Shown here piece after piece: positions 31,266 to 42,136 of a stretch of DNA of 64,000 nucleotides. Numbering within the stretch: position 1 is the stretch's first letter; each line of letters starts with the position of its first letter. The DNA lies in the NCBI RefSeq assembly GCF_030161895.1, contig NZ_BSVB01000001.1, positions 744,001-808,000 of the forward strand, read 5' to 3'. The notes beneath the pieces were generated by a model. That model was given only the letters and a program-made list of their open reading frames with translations, did not search any database and had not been told where the DNA came from. This stretch comes from Pseudolysinimonas kribbensis. Lineage in GTDB: Bacteria; Actinomycetota; Actinomycetes; Actinomycetales; Microbacteriaceae. The position numbers and the translations under genes were made by a program.

Positions 31266-33443
31266 CGCTGGCGCCGCCGCGGCGGCCAGAAATGGCCCCC
31301 GCTCTGAGCGAAGCGCGCGCGCAGCAGCTGCGCGTTGAGCGCCACCACGATCGTCGACACCGACATCACGGCGGCCCCGACCGCGGGCGGCATGACGAAC
31401 CCGACGCCCGCGAGCACCCCCGCCGCGAGCGGGATGCCGAGCACGTTGTACCCGGTCGCCCACGCGAGGTTCTGCTGCATCTTGCGGTACGCGGCGCGGC
31501 TGAGCGCGACCGTGTCGAGCACGGCGCGCGGGTCGTCGGACGCGAGCACGACCCCCGCCGACGCGATCGCCACATCGGTGCCGGCGCCGATCGCGATCCC
31601 GACGTCGGCCCGCGCGAGGGCCGGGGCATCGTTCACCCCGTCGCCGACCATGGCGACCTTCGCACCGGCGGACTGCAGACGCGCCACGACGTCGGCCTTC
31701 TGCCCCGGCAGCACCTCGGCGTTGACCTCGTCGATCCCCAGCCGGGCTGCGACCGCGTCGGCCACCCGGTGCGCGTCGCCGGTCAGCATCGCGACCCGCA
31801 TGCCGGCCCGATGCAGCCCGGCGACGGCGTCGGCGGACTCGGGGCGCACGGCGTCGCCGAGCGCGAGCACCGCGACGACGCGATCGCCGTCGAGGACGTG
31901 CACGAGCGTCGCCCCGTCGGCGCCGAGTTCGCGCGACGCGTGCACGAGCTCGGGGTCGAGCAGGATGCCGCGCTCGGTCGCGACCCGCGGCCCGGCGACC
32001 GCGACCACCCGGCCGTCGATCGTGGCCTCGGCTCCGCGGCCCTCGAGCGCCCGGAACCCGCTCGATCGCGGCACCCGCACCTTCCGCTCGAGCGCCGCGG
32101 CCTCGATCGCGCGGGCGAGCGGATGCTCCGATCGCCGCTCGACCGCGGCCGCCAGCCCCAGCGCATCCGCCTCGTCCGCGCCGGGCGCCACGGCGATGCC
32201 GCGCAGCACGGGGCGCCCCTCGGTGAGCGTGCCGGTCTTGTCGAAGAGCACGACATCCACCGACCGCGCCGTCTCGAGCGCCTCGCGGGAGCGCACCAGG
32301 ATGCCGCGGCGCGCCCCGATCGCGGTCGTCAGCTGCACCACGAGCGGGATCGCGAGCCCCAGCGCGTGCGGGCACGCGATGACGAGCACGGTCACGACGC
32401 GCTCGAGCACGAACGCCGGGTCCTCCGGACGCAGCAGCGCCCACACGACGAGGGTGACGAGCGCTGCGCCGAGCGCGACGTAGAACAGGATGGCGGCCGC
32501 GCGATCGGCGAGCAGCTGCGCGGGCGAGCGGCTGGCCTGCGCCTCGGAGACCAGCCGCATCACGCCGGCGAGCGCCGTGTCGTCGCCGACCCGGCTGATC
32601 CGGACCGTCAGGGCGCCGCCGCGCACGATCGAACCGCCGACGACCGTGTCGCCCGGGCGCTTCGTCACAGCGGCCGACTCCCCGTGAGGAGCGACTCGTC
32701 GGCCTCCGACTCGCCCTCGGTCACCTCGCCGTCGGCGGGCACCGAGCCCCGGGCCGCACCACCACGAGGTCGCCGACCGCGAGGTCCGCACGGGCGACGC
32801 GCGTGCCATCCGGGCGCTCGGCGTCGTCGGGCAGCAGCTTCGCGAGCGCGCCGAGCGCGTTCTGCGCGCCCATGACGGCGCTCATCTCGATCCAGTGACC
32901 GAGAAGCATGACGTCGATGAGGGTCGCGAGCTCCCACCAGAAGTCCATGCCCCGCACCCCGAGCAGCACGGCGACCGAGTAGCCGAACGCGACGAGGATC
33001 GCGAGCGAGATGAGCGTCATCATGCCGGGCGTGCGCACGCGCAGCTCGGCGATCGCACCGGTCAGGAAGACGCGACCGCCGATCGCGAACACGGCGGCGC
33101 CGAAGATCGCGGAGATCCAGATCGAGCCGGCGAAGCGGGGACCCGGCAGGTGCAGGATCTCCTGCAGCCCGGTCGAGAAGACCAGGGTCGGGATCGTCAG
33201 CGCGAGGCAGACCCAGAACAGCCGCCGGAACGCGTTCGGGTCGTGGGCGCTGTGGTCGTGACCGCCGTGGCCGTCGTGGGCGGCGTGCTCGTGACCGCTG
33301 TGACCCTCGTGCATCTCGTGGTCGTGCTCCGCGTGCGCTGCTTCCGCGAGCGCCCCCGTTTGCATCATCCGAGCGTCTTCGCCCGTGCCGGCGTGATGCG
33401 GAGATGGGCGCTCGGGCGCCGCCGCCGTCTCGTGGTCCATCAT
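31262..33443 (-). CDS. P1B-type heavy-metal ATPase, CPH (CopB-like) class
   Basis: 727 aa after correcting two breaks (32747-32750 and 32680-32683), the second restoring the actuator LTGES. It has a His-rich N-terminal metal-binding tail (HEHAAHDGHGGHDHSAH), membrane motif IACPHALG (CPH), phosphorylation site DKTGTLTEG, SEHPLA and GDGVNDAPAL. CPH-type P1B ATPases generally export copper. The start overlaps the csoR-like stop by 4 bp, so both form one metal-responsive operon. Confidence 0.9.
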
Positions 33444-33721
33444 GCGCTCCTGTTCTGCTGCAGTTCGAACACGGTGAGCAGTTCGTCGACCGCGTCGTCG
33501 CGACGCGATCCGCCCTCCTCGAACATCTCGGTCACGTGGGTGCGCAGGTGGTTCTCGACCAGCAGCTTGTTGAGGCTGCGCAGCGACTTCTGCACCGCGA
33601 GGGTCTGCGTGATGATGTCGACGCAGTAGGCCTCGTCCTCGATCATGCGCTGGATGCCGCGCAACTGTCCCTCGATGATGCGGGCGCGATGCAGGGCGCG
33701 CTTCTTGATGTCGTCGATCAC
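33440..33721 (-). CDS. CsoR/RcnR-family metal-sensing repressor
   Basis: 93 aa, all-helical DUF156 protein. Ligand positions are Cys33 (DEAYCVDII), His58 (ENHLR) and His62 (RTHV). Classical copper CsoR has Cys-His-Cys, so the third ligand here is His as in RcnR-type proteins. It probably represses its own gene and the downstream ATPase and is released by metal. GTG start at 33721, a few bases from the operator. Confidence 0.9.
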   Translation of the reverse strand: MIDDIKKRALHRARIIEGQLRGIQRMIEDEAYCVDIITQTLAVQKSLRSLNKLLVENHLRTHVTEMFEEGGSRRDDAVDELLTVFELQQNRSA

Positions 33722-33727
33722 CCGATC

Positions 33728-33749
33728 AGTCTACATACCCCAGGGGGTA
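33728..33749 (-). promoter_or_regulatory. CsoR-type operator with the -10 box of the metal operon
   Basis: TACCCCAGGGGGTA (33736-33749) is a perfect 6-2-6 inverted repeat matching known CsoR sites. It ends just upstream of a minus-strand -10 TAGACT (33728-33733), so the operator sits in the promoter spacer, as expected for steric repression. Confidence 0.8.
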
Positions 33750-33779
33750 CCGGAATGATGAGCCGATCAATACGTTGGC

Positions 33780-34427
33780 ATGAACATGACGACATTCGGC
33801 ATCATCGGCGCAGGCAACATCGGCACGGCGGTCGCGACCGCGGTCATCGGACTCGGGCACGAGGTCGTGATCGCGAACTCGCGCGGCCCCGAGACGCTCG
33901 CGGAGCTGGTGGCGAAGCTCGGCCCGAAGGCGCGTGCGGCGACCGCACAGGAGGCGGCGGAGGCCGCGGAGGTCGCCGTCGTCTCGGTGCCGCTGCGGGC
34001 GATCCACGACATCCCGGTCGAGCCGCTCGCCGGCAAGATCGTGCTCGAGTCCAACAACTACTACCCGCAGCGCGACGGCGTCGTCGACTCCCTCGAGGCG
34101 GGCGAGACGACCACGAGCGGCCTGCTGCAGGAGCACCTGCCGACCTCGAAGGTCGTCAAGGCGTTCAATCACATCGGCTCCGCCGACATCACGAGCGACG
34201 GAGCCCCGGCCGGAGCGCCGAACCGCCGCGCGCTCGCGCTGGCGAGCGACTTCCCCGACGCGGCGGCATTCGTCGCGAAGCTCTACGACGACCTCGGCTT
34301 CGACGCCGTCGACACGAGCCCGCTGAGCGAGTCGTGGCGCGTGGAGCGGGACCGCCCGGCATACGGGGTGCGTCAGAGCAAGCAGGAGCTGGAGGCCAAC
34401 CTGGCGAGGGCTCCCCGCACGGTCTGA
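33780..34427 (+). CDS. NADPH-dependent F420 reductase-like oxidoreductase
   Basis: 215 aa. N-terminal Rossmann motif FGIIGAGNIGTAVATA, NADP-type loop ANSRGPETL, and family features (VSVPLRAIHDIP; ESNNYYPQRDG; VKAFNHIGSADI). Related to F420-dependent NADP reductases, though many homologues use other substrates. Divergent from the metal operon; ATG doublet at 33780/33786. Soluble. Confidence 0.82.
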   Translation: MNMTTFGIIGAGNIGTAVATAVIGLGHEVVIANSRGPETLAELVAKLGPKARAATAQEAAEAAEVAVVSVPLRAIHDIPVEPLAGKIVLESNNYYPQRDGVVDSLEAGETTTSGLLQEHLPTSKVVKAFNHIGSADITSDGAPAGAPNRRALALASDFPDAAAFVAKLYDDLGFDAVDTSPLSESWRVERDRPAYGVRQSKQELEANLARAPRTV

Positions 34428-34441
34428 CCCGCCGTCCGGCG

Positions 34442-34497
34442 TTGCCGCGGAGGGCGGCGGGTGTTTATGATTCAGTCGGAATCTAATTCAGGCTGAA
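34442..34497 (+). promoter_or_regulatory. Promoter and dyads of the ROK1-nagA operon
   Basis: -35 TTGCCG (34442-34447), 18-nt spacer, -10 TATGAT (34466-34471). Two dyads follow: GATTC-5-GAATC (34469-34483), overlapping the -10, and the palindrome TTCAGGCTGAA (34487-34497). AAAGGA precedes the ATG at 34508. The dyads are likely the operator of the ROK protein encoded next. Confidence 0.55.
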
Positions 34498-34507
34498 AGG
34501 AATTCCG

Positions 34508-35725
34508 ATGGGCACCCCGTCGCTCCCCCGCGGCTTCAATCGCAGCGCCGTGCTGTCCGCGCTCATCTCGGCTCGCGAACTCGACCGGCCCCGGCTGGTC
34601 AGCGCCACCGGGCTGAGCCAGGCGACCGTCTTCCGGGTCGTCGAGGACCTCGTCGACGAGGGTCTCGTGCTGGAGGGCGACCCGCGCGAACGCTCCGGGC
34701 CGGGGCGAACCGCCACCCGGCTGCACCTCAATGCCCGGCAGGCGATCGTCGCCGGCGTCGACCTCGGCGGCACGAACTGCCGCATCGTGCTGGCGGACGC
34801 GCTGGGCGGCACCCTCGGCCGGCGGCACCTCATGACGCCCTCCGAGCTGTCCGGGCCGGAGCTCGCCGACTGGCTCGCCGGCCACATCTTCGACCTCGCG
34901 GTGCGGCACGGCGGCGGCGTGGAGCTCGGGGCCGTCGCGGTCGGTCTGCCGGGCGCCGTGGCGGGCGACAAGGAGCGCGTGGTCGGCTCCGTCAACCTGC
35001 CGCAGATCATCGGCACCGACTTCATCGACGGTCTCGTCGAGGCGACCGGCGTGCCCACCTCGTTCGACAACGACTCCAACCTGGCCCTGCTCGGCGAGCT
35101 GCAGTACGGCTCCGGCACCCTGGGCGAGACGGTGGCGCTGCTCGTGCTCGGCACCGGCCTCAGCGCCGCGATCTCGATCGACGGCAGGGTGCTGTCGGGT
35201 CGCGACGGCGAGCTCGGCGAGTTCGGGCGCCTGCCGCTGCCGGACTCCCCGCACCGCGTGCGCGACCTCGTCTCGGGCGCGGGACTCGTCGCCTACGCCC
35301 GTGAGCAGGGCACGCCCGTCTCGAGCGCGCGCGAGATCTTCGCCGATCCGCGCCGGCACCGCGCGACCGTCGACCGGGTGCATGCGACTCTGCAGCACCT
35401 GCTCTCGGTCGTCGCGCTCGCCTACGAACCGCAGTCGATCCTCGTCACGGGCGGCCTCTCCGACTCGTTCGACGACACCCTGCTCGCCCGTCTGGGGGCG
35501 CAGGTGGAGGCGAGCGTCGGCGTCCGCGCCTCGGTGCGCCGCTCGAGCCTCGACGACTCGGCCGGCCTGCTCGGCGCGATGTCGCTCGCCCTGTCGAGCC
35601 TGTACCTCGAGCTCGGCGTGAACCGCGACGACGTGACGACGATCACGAGCGACGGCGACCACATCCTGCACGTCTTCGAGACCTACGCGCCCGCCCGCGA
35701 CACGCGGCTCGCGGCGGCCGGATGA
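34508..35725 (+). CDS. ROK-family transcriptional regulator (ROK1)
   Basis: 405 aa. N-terminal winged HTH (PRLVSATGLSQATVFRVVEDL) and a ROK sugar-binding domain (VAGVDLGGTNCRIVLAD; LVLGTGLSAAISIDG). The Cys-rich zinc motif of ROK proteins is absent; the position reads GRDGELGEFGRLPL. It probably senses an amino sugar or its phosphate and regulates its own operon with nagA, whose ATG overlaps the stop (ATGA). Confidence 0.9.
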   Translation: MGTPSLPRGFNRSAVLSALISARELDRPRLVSATGLSQATVFRVVEDLVDEGLVLEGDPRERSGPGRTATRLHLNARQAIVAGVDLGGTNCRIVLADALGGTLGRRHLMTPSELSGPELADWLAGHIFDLAVRHGGGVELGAVAVGLPGAVAGDKERVVGSVNLPQIIGTDFIDGLVEATGVPTSFDNDSNLALLGELQYGSGTLGETVALLVLGTGLSAAISIDGRVLSGRDGELGEFGRLPLPDSPHRVRDLVSGAGLVAYAREQGTPVSSAREIFADPRRHRATVDRVHATLQHLLSVVALAYEPQSILVTGGLSDSFDDTLLARLGAQVEASVGVRASVRRSSLDDSAGLLGAMSLALSSLYLELGVNRDDVTTITSDGDHILHVFETYAPARDTRLAAAG

Positions 35726-36848
35726 GCGGCCTGCTGGTCCGCGGCGCCCACATCGTCACGCCGGACGGCGTGCTCGACGACGGCTGGCTGCTCGCGGGCG
35801 ACCGCATCGAGGCGCTCGGGATCGGCGCCCCGCCGGATGCCGACGCCGAGGTCGTCGACCTCGCGGGCGGCTGGCTCGTGCCCGGCTTCGTCGACGTGCA
35901 CTGCCACGGCGGTGGGGGCCGATCGCTGTACGCGGGTGCGCAGGATGACGTGCGGGTCGCCGCGGGCGTGCACCGGGGCGCGGGCACGACCACCCTGCTC
36001 GCCTCGATCGGCAGCATGCCCCTGCCCCGGATGCTCGAGGCGGCCCGCGCGATCGCCGCCGTGATCGACGACGGGTCGGCGCCGCAGCTCGCGGGCATCC
36101 ACTTCGAGGGACCGTTCCTCTCCCCGCCCGGCGGGGCGCGCACCCGCCGTCGGCGCTGCGCGACCCGGAGGAGACGGTGTTCGCGCACCTGCTCGAGGCC
36201 GCCGGCGGATACACCCGTCTCGTGACGATCGCGCCCGAGCTGCCCGGCGCGCTCGAGCTCATCTCCCGGCACGACGAGGTGCGGTTCGCGCTCGGGCACA
36301 CGGATGCCGACGGCGACGCCTTCGCCGCCGGCATCGACGCCGGCGCCCGTCACGTCACCCACCTCTACAACGCGATGCCGCCCCTCGAGCACCGCCGGCC
36401 CGGTCCCGTCGCGCGCGCTCTGCTCGACGAGCGGGTCTCGGTGGAGCTCATCGTCGACGGCATCCACCTCGCACCCGACGCGGTGCGTCTCGCGATCCGC
36501 GCCGCCGGGCCGGAGCGCGTGACCTTCGTGACCGACGCGTCAGCCGCCGCGGGGCTGGGCGACGGGCACTACGACGTCGCCGGCCGCGAGATCGACGTGG
36601 TCGACGGCGCCGCCCGCCTGACCGGCACCACGACCCTGGCGGGCTCCACGCTCACCCTCGCCGCCGCCGTGGAAAGGGCGGTGTCGCAGCTCGGGGTGCC
36701 GATCGCGGACGCGGTGCGCATGGCATCGACGACCCCCGCCGACCGGATGGGCTGGACCGATCGAGGTCGGCTCGTCGCCGGCGCCCGGGCGCATCTGCTC
36801 GCCCTGGACGACCGGGGCCGGTTGCTGCGGGTGCTCGCCGCGGGCTGA
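35722..36848 (+). CDS. nagA: N-acetylglucosamine-6-phosphate deacetylase
   Basis: 375 aa after correcting one break at 36133-36136 (GGGG one base short). Metal and substrate motifs are canonical: DVHCHGGGG, GIHFEGPFL, GHTDAD, HLYNAMPPLEHR, DGIHL and TDASAAAGLGDG. Removes acetate from GlcNAc-6-P to give GlcN-6-P. Translationally coupled to ROK1. A divergent second hydrolase is at 38082-39233. Confidence 0.92.
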
Positions 36849-36877
36849 GCGGCGGACGGTCGCCGGACCCGGCGCGA

Positions 36878-38085
36878 TCAGGGCGTCGTCGGGGCGTCGC
36901 GGCGCGATCGGGAGAGCACGGGCGCCACGGCGCCGGCCGCGACGACGAGCACCACGGCGATGAGCAGCGCGGTCCGGATGCCGACGCCGCCCGCCACGAA
37001 CCCGATGAGCGGCGGCCCGACCAGCGATCCCGCGTAACCGATCGCGGCGACCACGGCGATGCGACCGGTCGCGCCTTGGGCCTCGTCGCCCGCGGCCGAC
37101 ATCCCGATCGGGAAGCCGAGCGAGACGCCCAGCCCCCAGAGCGCGGCCCCCACGAAGGCGACCACGGGATTCGGCACGAGGATGAACAGCAGCAGCCCGG
37201 CGATCGCGACCGCCGCCGTGAGCTGCACGGTGCGCACCCGCCCGAGCCGGGAGAGCAGCAGCACCCCCGTGAGCCGGGTCACCACGACGGCGATCGTGAA
37301 CACGTCGACCGCGAGCGCCGCGACGCCCGGTCCGCTGCCGTGCCCGTCGACCATCGCGAGGGCGATCCAGTCGTTGGCGGCGCCGTTGGCGAACGACATG
37401 CCCACGACGACCAGGCCGATGAGCAGGGTGCCGCCCTCGAACCAGGGCGAGCGCCGGCGCGCCGGGGACGCCGGATGGCCCCCGGCCGGGCGTGCGGCTC
37501 GGTGCCGAGGTGCCGCGTCGCGAACACCGTCGTGACGGCCATGGCCGCGACGACCACCGGGATCTGCACGGAGGGCGAGATCCCGAGGGCGGCGGCGAGC
37601 GCGCCGATGCTCGCGCCGACGGCCGCGCCGATCGAGTAGAGCGCGTGGAACCACGGCATCACGGGTCGGCGAAGCGCCCGCTCGATGGCCGCACCCTCGA
37701 CGTTCATCGTGACGTTGCAGGTGCCGTTGCCGAGACCGAGCAGGATGAGCCCCGCCATCGCGAGCGGATAGTCGGGCAGCACGCCTCCGCTGACCCCGGC
37801 GAGCAGCAGCCCGCCCATCGCGACGCCGAGCGATGCGCGGATGACGGCGCGCGGCGAGTAGCGCACGGCGATCCGGCTGGCCACCGCGAACCCGGCGACC
37901 GAGCCGATCGAGATCCCCAGCGCGAGCACGCCCATCGCGAGGGTCGTGGCCTCCAGCCCGTCGCGCACGCTCGGCAGGCGCGAGAGCCAGCTGGCGACGC
38001 CGACGCCCGCCAGCCCGAAGACGACGAGCACCGAGGTGCGCCAGCGCCGGATCGCCGCGAGGTCGGGCGCGGTGAGCGTGCTCAC
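36878..38085 (-). CDS. MFS transporter
   Basis: 402 aa after correcting one break at 37479-37483. Twelve helices in two halves (LGISIGSVAGFAVASRIA; NGTCNVTMNVEGAAIE; GYAGSLVGPPLIGFVAGG). Resembles the YbjJ/fucose-permease-type MFS group. The GTG overlaps the hydrolase stop, making it the last gene of the nine-gene sugar operon. May import or release a sugar product; substrate unknown. Confidence 0.85.
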
Positions 38086-39233
38086 GACGCCGCGCGATGC
38101 ACGGTGCGCCCGGCGACGACGGTCTGGGCGACGGCGAGGTCGTCGGTGCGGTGCAGCACGACCAGATCGGCGGCCGCCCCGACCGCGAGGTCGCCGGCGC
38201 CGTCGGCGTCGAGCCCGAGGAGTCGCGCGGGGTGCCGGCTGGCCAGCTCCACGGCCCGGGCGAGCGGCACGATGCCCCGTCGCGCCACATTCGCGATGCT
38301 GTCGCGCAGGGTGCTGGCAGATCCGGCGAGCAGTTCGGAGCCGGCGATGTGCAGCCGCCCGCTCGGCTCGAGCACCACGTCGGTGTGGTGCCGTCCGCTG
38401 TAGCGGCCCGCGGGCATCCGGGCGAGCGACCCCACGTCGCTCACGAGGATCGCCTTGTCGCCCTTCGCCCGGATCATCGTCGTCAGGGTACTGGCCGGCA
38501 GGTGGAACCCGTCGCCGATGAGCCCGGCCCAGAGCCGGTCGTCGGCGAGCTGGGCCCAGAGGTGGTTGGGATGCCGCCGCAGCATCGGCGCCGCACCGTT
38601 GCCGAGGTGGGTCGACATCGTCGCCCCCGCGTCGGCCGCCGCCTGCACCTGCTCCTCGGTCGGGGCACCGTGGCCGATCGCCGCGATGATCCCCTCGCGC
38701 ACGAGCGCCTGCACGAGGTCGAGGGCGCCGGGTGACTCCGGCGCGAACGTCACCATCCGGATCCGACCGCGCGCGGCCTCCTGCCACCGGCGCACCTCGT
38801 CGGGGTCGGCCGGCCGCACGGCGGCGGGGTCGTGCACCCCGCGCGGGCCGTCCTCACCGGAGATGAAGGGCCCTTCGACGTGGATGCCGGCGACCGCCCG
38901 CGCGACGTCCGGGTCCGCGTCGCAGGCATCCGCGATCGCCCGAACCGCCGCCGTGATGTGCTCCTCCGACGCCGTGCCGACGGTCGGCAGGAACCGGGTG
39001 ACGCCCTCGCGCTGCAGCGCGCGCACGACGCCCGCGACGGTCTCCGGCGACGGATCGCCGCGGTTCAGGTCGAGGTCGGCGATGCCGTTGACCTGTAGGT
39101 CGACGAGACCGGGGACGATCCAGACATCGGGCACATCGTGCTCGCTCGCGGGTTCGATCGCCGTGACGACGCCGCCGGCCGCGCGCACACGTACCGGTTC
39201 GCCGGTGGCGAGGTGCCCGCTCCACTCGTCCAC
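38082..39233 (-). CDS. NagA-type amidohydrolase, second copy
   Basis: 383 aa. GlcNAc-6-P deacetylase-like, but the usual first HxH is QVN (VDLQVNGIADLDLN), as in a known sub-group. Remaining motifs: HVEGPFIS, IGHGAPT, STHLGNGA, DGFHLP and VSDVGSLARMPAG. ATG 39233 is adjacent to the stop at 39234. Probably deacetylates an N-acetyl sugar derivative made by this operon. Confidence 0.85.
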   Translation of the reverse strand: MDEWSGHLATGEPVRVRAAGGVVTAIEPASEHDVPDVWIVPGLVDLQVNGIADLDLNRGDPSPETVAGVVRALQREGVTRFLPTVGTASEEHITAAVRAIADACDADPDVARAVAGIHVEGPFISGEDGPRGVHDPAAVRPADPDEVRRWQEAARGRIRMVTFAPESPGALDLVQALVREGIIAAIGHGAPTEEQVQAAADAGATMSTHLGNGAAPMLRRHPNHLWAQLADDRLWAGLIGDGFHLPASTLTTMIRAKGDKAILVSDVGSLARMPAGRYSGRHHTDVVLEPSGRLHIAGSELLAGSASTLRDSIANVARRGIVPLARAVELASRHPARLLGLDADGAGDLAVGAAADLVVLHRTDDLAVAQTVVAGRTVHRAAS

Positions 39234-40132
39234 TCAGCCCTCCGCATCGGCGGCGGCGAGCACCGCGCGGAGGTAGGCCAGGTTGCCGGCCGTGCGCGCG
39301 GCGAGCGGCTCGTCGGTGGAGAAGTCCTCCACCGTGAGCCAGCCGTCGTAGCCGACCCGTCGCAGGGAGCGCACAAGGTCGAGCAGGTCGCACTGCCCCT
39401 CGCGCAGCGGAACCGGGCCCGGCGCCCAGCGCTTCGTGCCGGCGAGCGCGCCCTCGCCCTCCTCGCCGACGACCCGCCAGCGGGCGTTCTTGAGGTGGAC
39501 GTGCGCGAGGTGCGACCCGAGCATCTGGAAGCCCGCGAGCGTGTCCTCCCCGCCCTCCGAGACGAGGTTGCCGGAGTCGTGGATGACGCCGACGTGCGCC
39601 GGGTCGACGTCCTCGAGCAGGCGCACGGCCGCCGAGGCCGACGAGACGACCGTGCGCGGATGCAGCTCGATGAGCGCCAGCACGCCGTGCGCGGCCGCGC
39701 GGTCGGCGAGCCACCGGACGTGCTCGCGCGTCTCGTCGAACAGGTCGGGGTAGGAGCGACCGCTCGGCTCGCCCTCACCCGATGCCGCGGTGCCGAGCGG
39801 GAGCATGGTCACGCGCACCCGCTCCGCGCCGAGCCGCGCCGTCGCCGCGAGCATGCGCTCGACGCCGTCGTGGTCGTCGCAGCGCTGGTAGCCCCCGAGC
39901 CCCGAGAACGCGAGGCCGGCATCCCGGGTCACCCGCTCGATCTCGTCGAGGCGCTCCTCGAGCCCGGTGAAGGGCCAGGTGCTGCGGTTGCCGGCCCAGA
40001 AGCCGGGCTCCGGCGCCTCCCGCTGGTCGGTGATGCGCCACTCGACGCCGTCCCAGCCCTGCTCGGCGAGCGCGCGCGCCGCCTGCCGGGGGTCCACTCC
40101 GGGGTGGATGCCGTGAAGACCGAGAACCTCAT
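39234..40132 (-). CDS. TIM-barrel sugar isomerase/epimerase (AP endonuclease 2 family), first copy
   Basis: 299 aa after correcting one break at 40088-40092. Family pattern of metal-binding residues: LIELHPR, VGVIHDSGNL, HVHLKNARW and LTVEDFST. Soluble. Members include hexulose isomerases and 3-keto-sugar lyases/hydratases. The ATG overlaps the dehydrogenase stop (ATGA). Two such barrels plus Gfo/Idh suggest a keto-sugar route. Confidence 0.85.
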
Positions 40133-41313
40133 GCCCGCCCCGTCCTGACCTCGGTGTCGTCGTAGCGCCCGTTCATCACGTCCTCCAGCCGCACGGGCGC
40201 GCCGAGCGTCGCGGAGAGGTACACCGCCCGCACCGTCGCGAGCACGATCGCCGCCTCGTCGATGCGCACACCCGGCCGTCCGCCTTCCCGGATGGCCCGC
40301 AGCACATCGGCGTATTGGCGCACGTGCCCCGCCGCCACGTCGCGCGCGTCGCCGCCGCTCGCGATGTCGTCGTGGCGTCCGGCTCCGAGCGCCGCGAGCG
40401 CCCGCTCCGACTGGTCGCCGTCCGCATCCGTCGCGGGCGAGCCGTCGGGCTCGCGCTCGGCGTGCAGGTAGAGCAGCTGATCGTCGTCGATGATCGCCGA
40501 GCCGGCCGACCCCATGACCTGCACCCGGGATGCCAGGCCGGGGCTCGCCGCGGTGGACGCGTGCATGACCGCGAGGGCTCCGCTCTCGAATTCGATCGTC
40601 GCCACCATCGTGTCCTCCACCTCGACGCGCTCGTGCGCGAGGAGCGCGGTGCGGGCCGAGATCTCGACCGGGCGCCCGAGCAGCGCCAGCAGCACGTCGA
40701 GCGTGTGCACGCCCTGGTTCATGAGCGCGCCGCCGCCGTCCATCGCCCACGTGCCACGCCAGTCGCCCGAGTCGTAGTAGGCCTGGGTGCGCCAGCGCGG
40801 CGAGGTCGCGATGGCGGAGGTCACGACGCCGAGCCGGCCGTCGTCGATCGCCGCGCGCACCGCCCGCGTCGCGTCGTCGAAACGGTGCTGGCTGATGACG
40901 GAGCCCACGACGCCGCGGCCGGCCGCGGCCGTCGCCTCGGCGACGATCTCCCGCGCGCGGTGCATGTCGACGTCGAGCGGCTTCTCGATGATGACGTGCC
41001 GTCCGGCCCGCAACGCGGCGAGACCCTGCTCGGCGTGCAGCCCCGTCGGGGTGCCCACGACGACGAGCTGCACGCGCGGATCGGCGAGTGCCTCGTCGAG
41101 TCGGTCGTACTCCGTCGGGCGCGCGCCGCCCTCCCGTTGGATCCCGTCCGCGAACTCCCGGCGAGCGTCGACCACCGGGTCGACGAGGGCGACGAGCTCC
41201 AGCTCGTCGAAGGCGCGGATCGCCTGCACGTGCGTGCGGCCGATGACCCCGCACCCCACGAGGGCGACACCCATCCGCTCCGCCAGCGTGCCGGCCGTCG
41301 ATTCCGTCGTCAT
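40129..41313 (-). CDS. Gfo/Idh/MocA oxidoreductase (operon copy)
   Basis: 394 aa. NAD(P)-binding VALVGCGVIGRTHVQAI, EKPLD catalytic-lysine motif and C-terminal sugar-binding domain (TWAMDGGGALMNQGVHTLD, with the family His). Oxidises or reduces a sugar hydroxyl. Overlaps both isomerase/epimerase genes by 4 bp, so the three presumably act on one substrate series. Confidence 0.9.
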   Translation of the reverse strand: MTTESTAGTLAERMGVALVGCGVIGRTHVQAIRAFDELELVALVDPVVDARREFADGIQREGGARPTEYDRLDEALADPRVQLVVVGTPTGLHAEQGLAALRAGRHVIIEKPLDVDMHRAREIVAEATAAAGRGVVGSVISQHRFDDATRAVRAAIDDGRLGVVTSAIATSPRWRTQAYYDSGDWRGTWAMDGGGALMNQGVHTLDVLLALLGRPVEISARTALLAHERVEVEDTMVATIEFESGALAVMHASTAASPGLASRVQVMGSAGSAIIDDDQLLYLHAEREPDGSPATDADGDQSERALAALGAGRHDDIASGGDARDVAAGHVRQYADVLRAIREGGRPGVRIDEAAIVLATVRAVYLSATLGAPVRLEDVMNGRYDDTEVRTGRA

Positions 41314-42136
41314 GCGAGGTGTCCTTCCACTCGGTCGATCAGAGCCGTGAACGCGCGGGCCGCCACGCCGAATCCCGCCGGCCCGGTGAAGCCCCCAGCC
41401 GGCCCGCGACCGCGAGGTGCGGCTCGAGCGCCGCCACGCCGTCGAAGCCCGACGTCGTCAGGGCGGCGATGGTCTCGGGCAGCTGCGCGTCGCCCGCGCC
41501 GGCGGGCACGCTGGCGCCGTCCGCGAGCGCGTCCTTCACGTGCAGGTAGGCGATGTGCGCCACGAGCAACGGGAACGCCTCGTCGAAGGGCCGACGGCCG
41601 ACGCGTACGAAGTTGCCGCCATCCCACGCCACCCGCAGCCGCTCCGAGCCGACCGACTCGACGACATCCAGCACCCGCTCGGGCTGGTCGCCGTAGAGGC
41701 CCGACTCGTTCTCGAGCAGCAGCACGACGTCGCCGCGCCGCGCGACCTCGACCAGCGCGGCCAGCCGCCGAAGCACCTCGTCGCGCACCGACTCCGGATC
41801 GCGATGCCCGTACTGGAAGGAGAAGACCCGCACGAAGGGGGCGCCGAGTGCGTGCGCGGCCGCGACCGCGCGCTCGAGCCGCTCGACCTCGTCCTCCACG
41901 GGCGTGTCGATGTCGACCTTGCCCACCGGCGACGAGACCGCGGAGACGGCCATGCCCGCATCCCGCACGAGTCCCGCGAGCTCGGCGAGCCGATCCGCGT
42001 CGAGCTCGACGATGTTGACGTCCCATGCCGAGCGCACGTCGATGAGCCGCGCCCCCACCGCCGCGAGCACGGCGAGCTGCACGCACGGCTCGGGGTCGAT
42101 CTCGTCGCCGAAGCCCGAGAGCCGCCAGCCGCTCAT
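41310..42136 (-). CDS. TIM-barrel sugar isomerase/epimerase, second copy
   Basis: 275 aa after correcting one break at 41392-41396 near the C-terminus. Motifs: LLLENESGLYGD, RVAWDGGNFV, YLHVKDA and GVAALEPHL. Not closely similar to the barrel at 39234-40132, so probably a different step. ATG 42136 overlaps the deaminase-like stop (ATGA). Confidence 0.85.
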
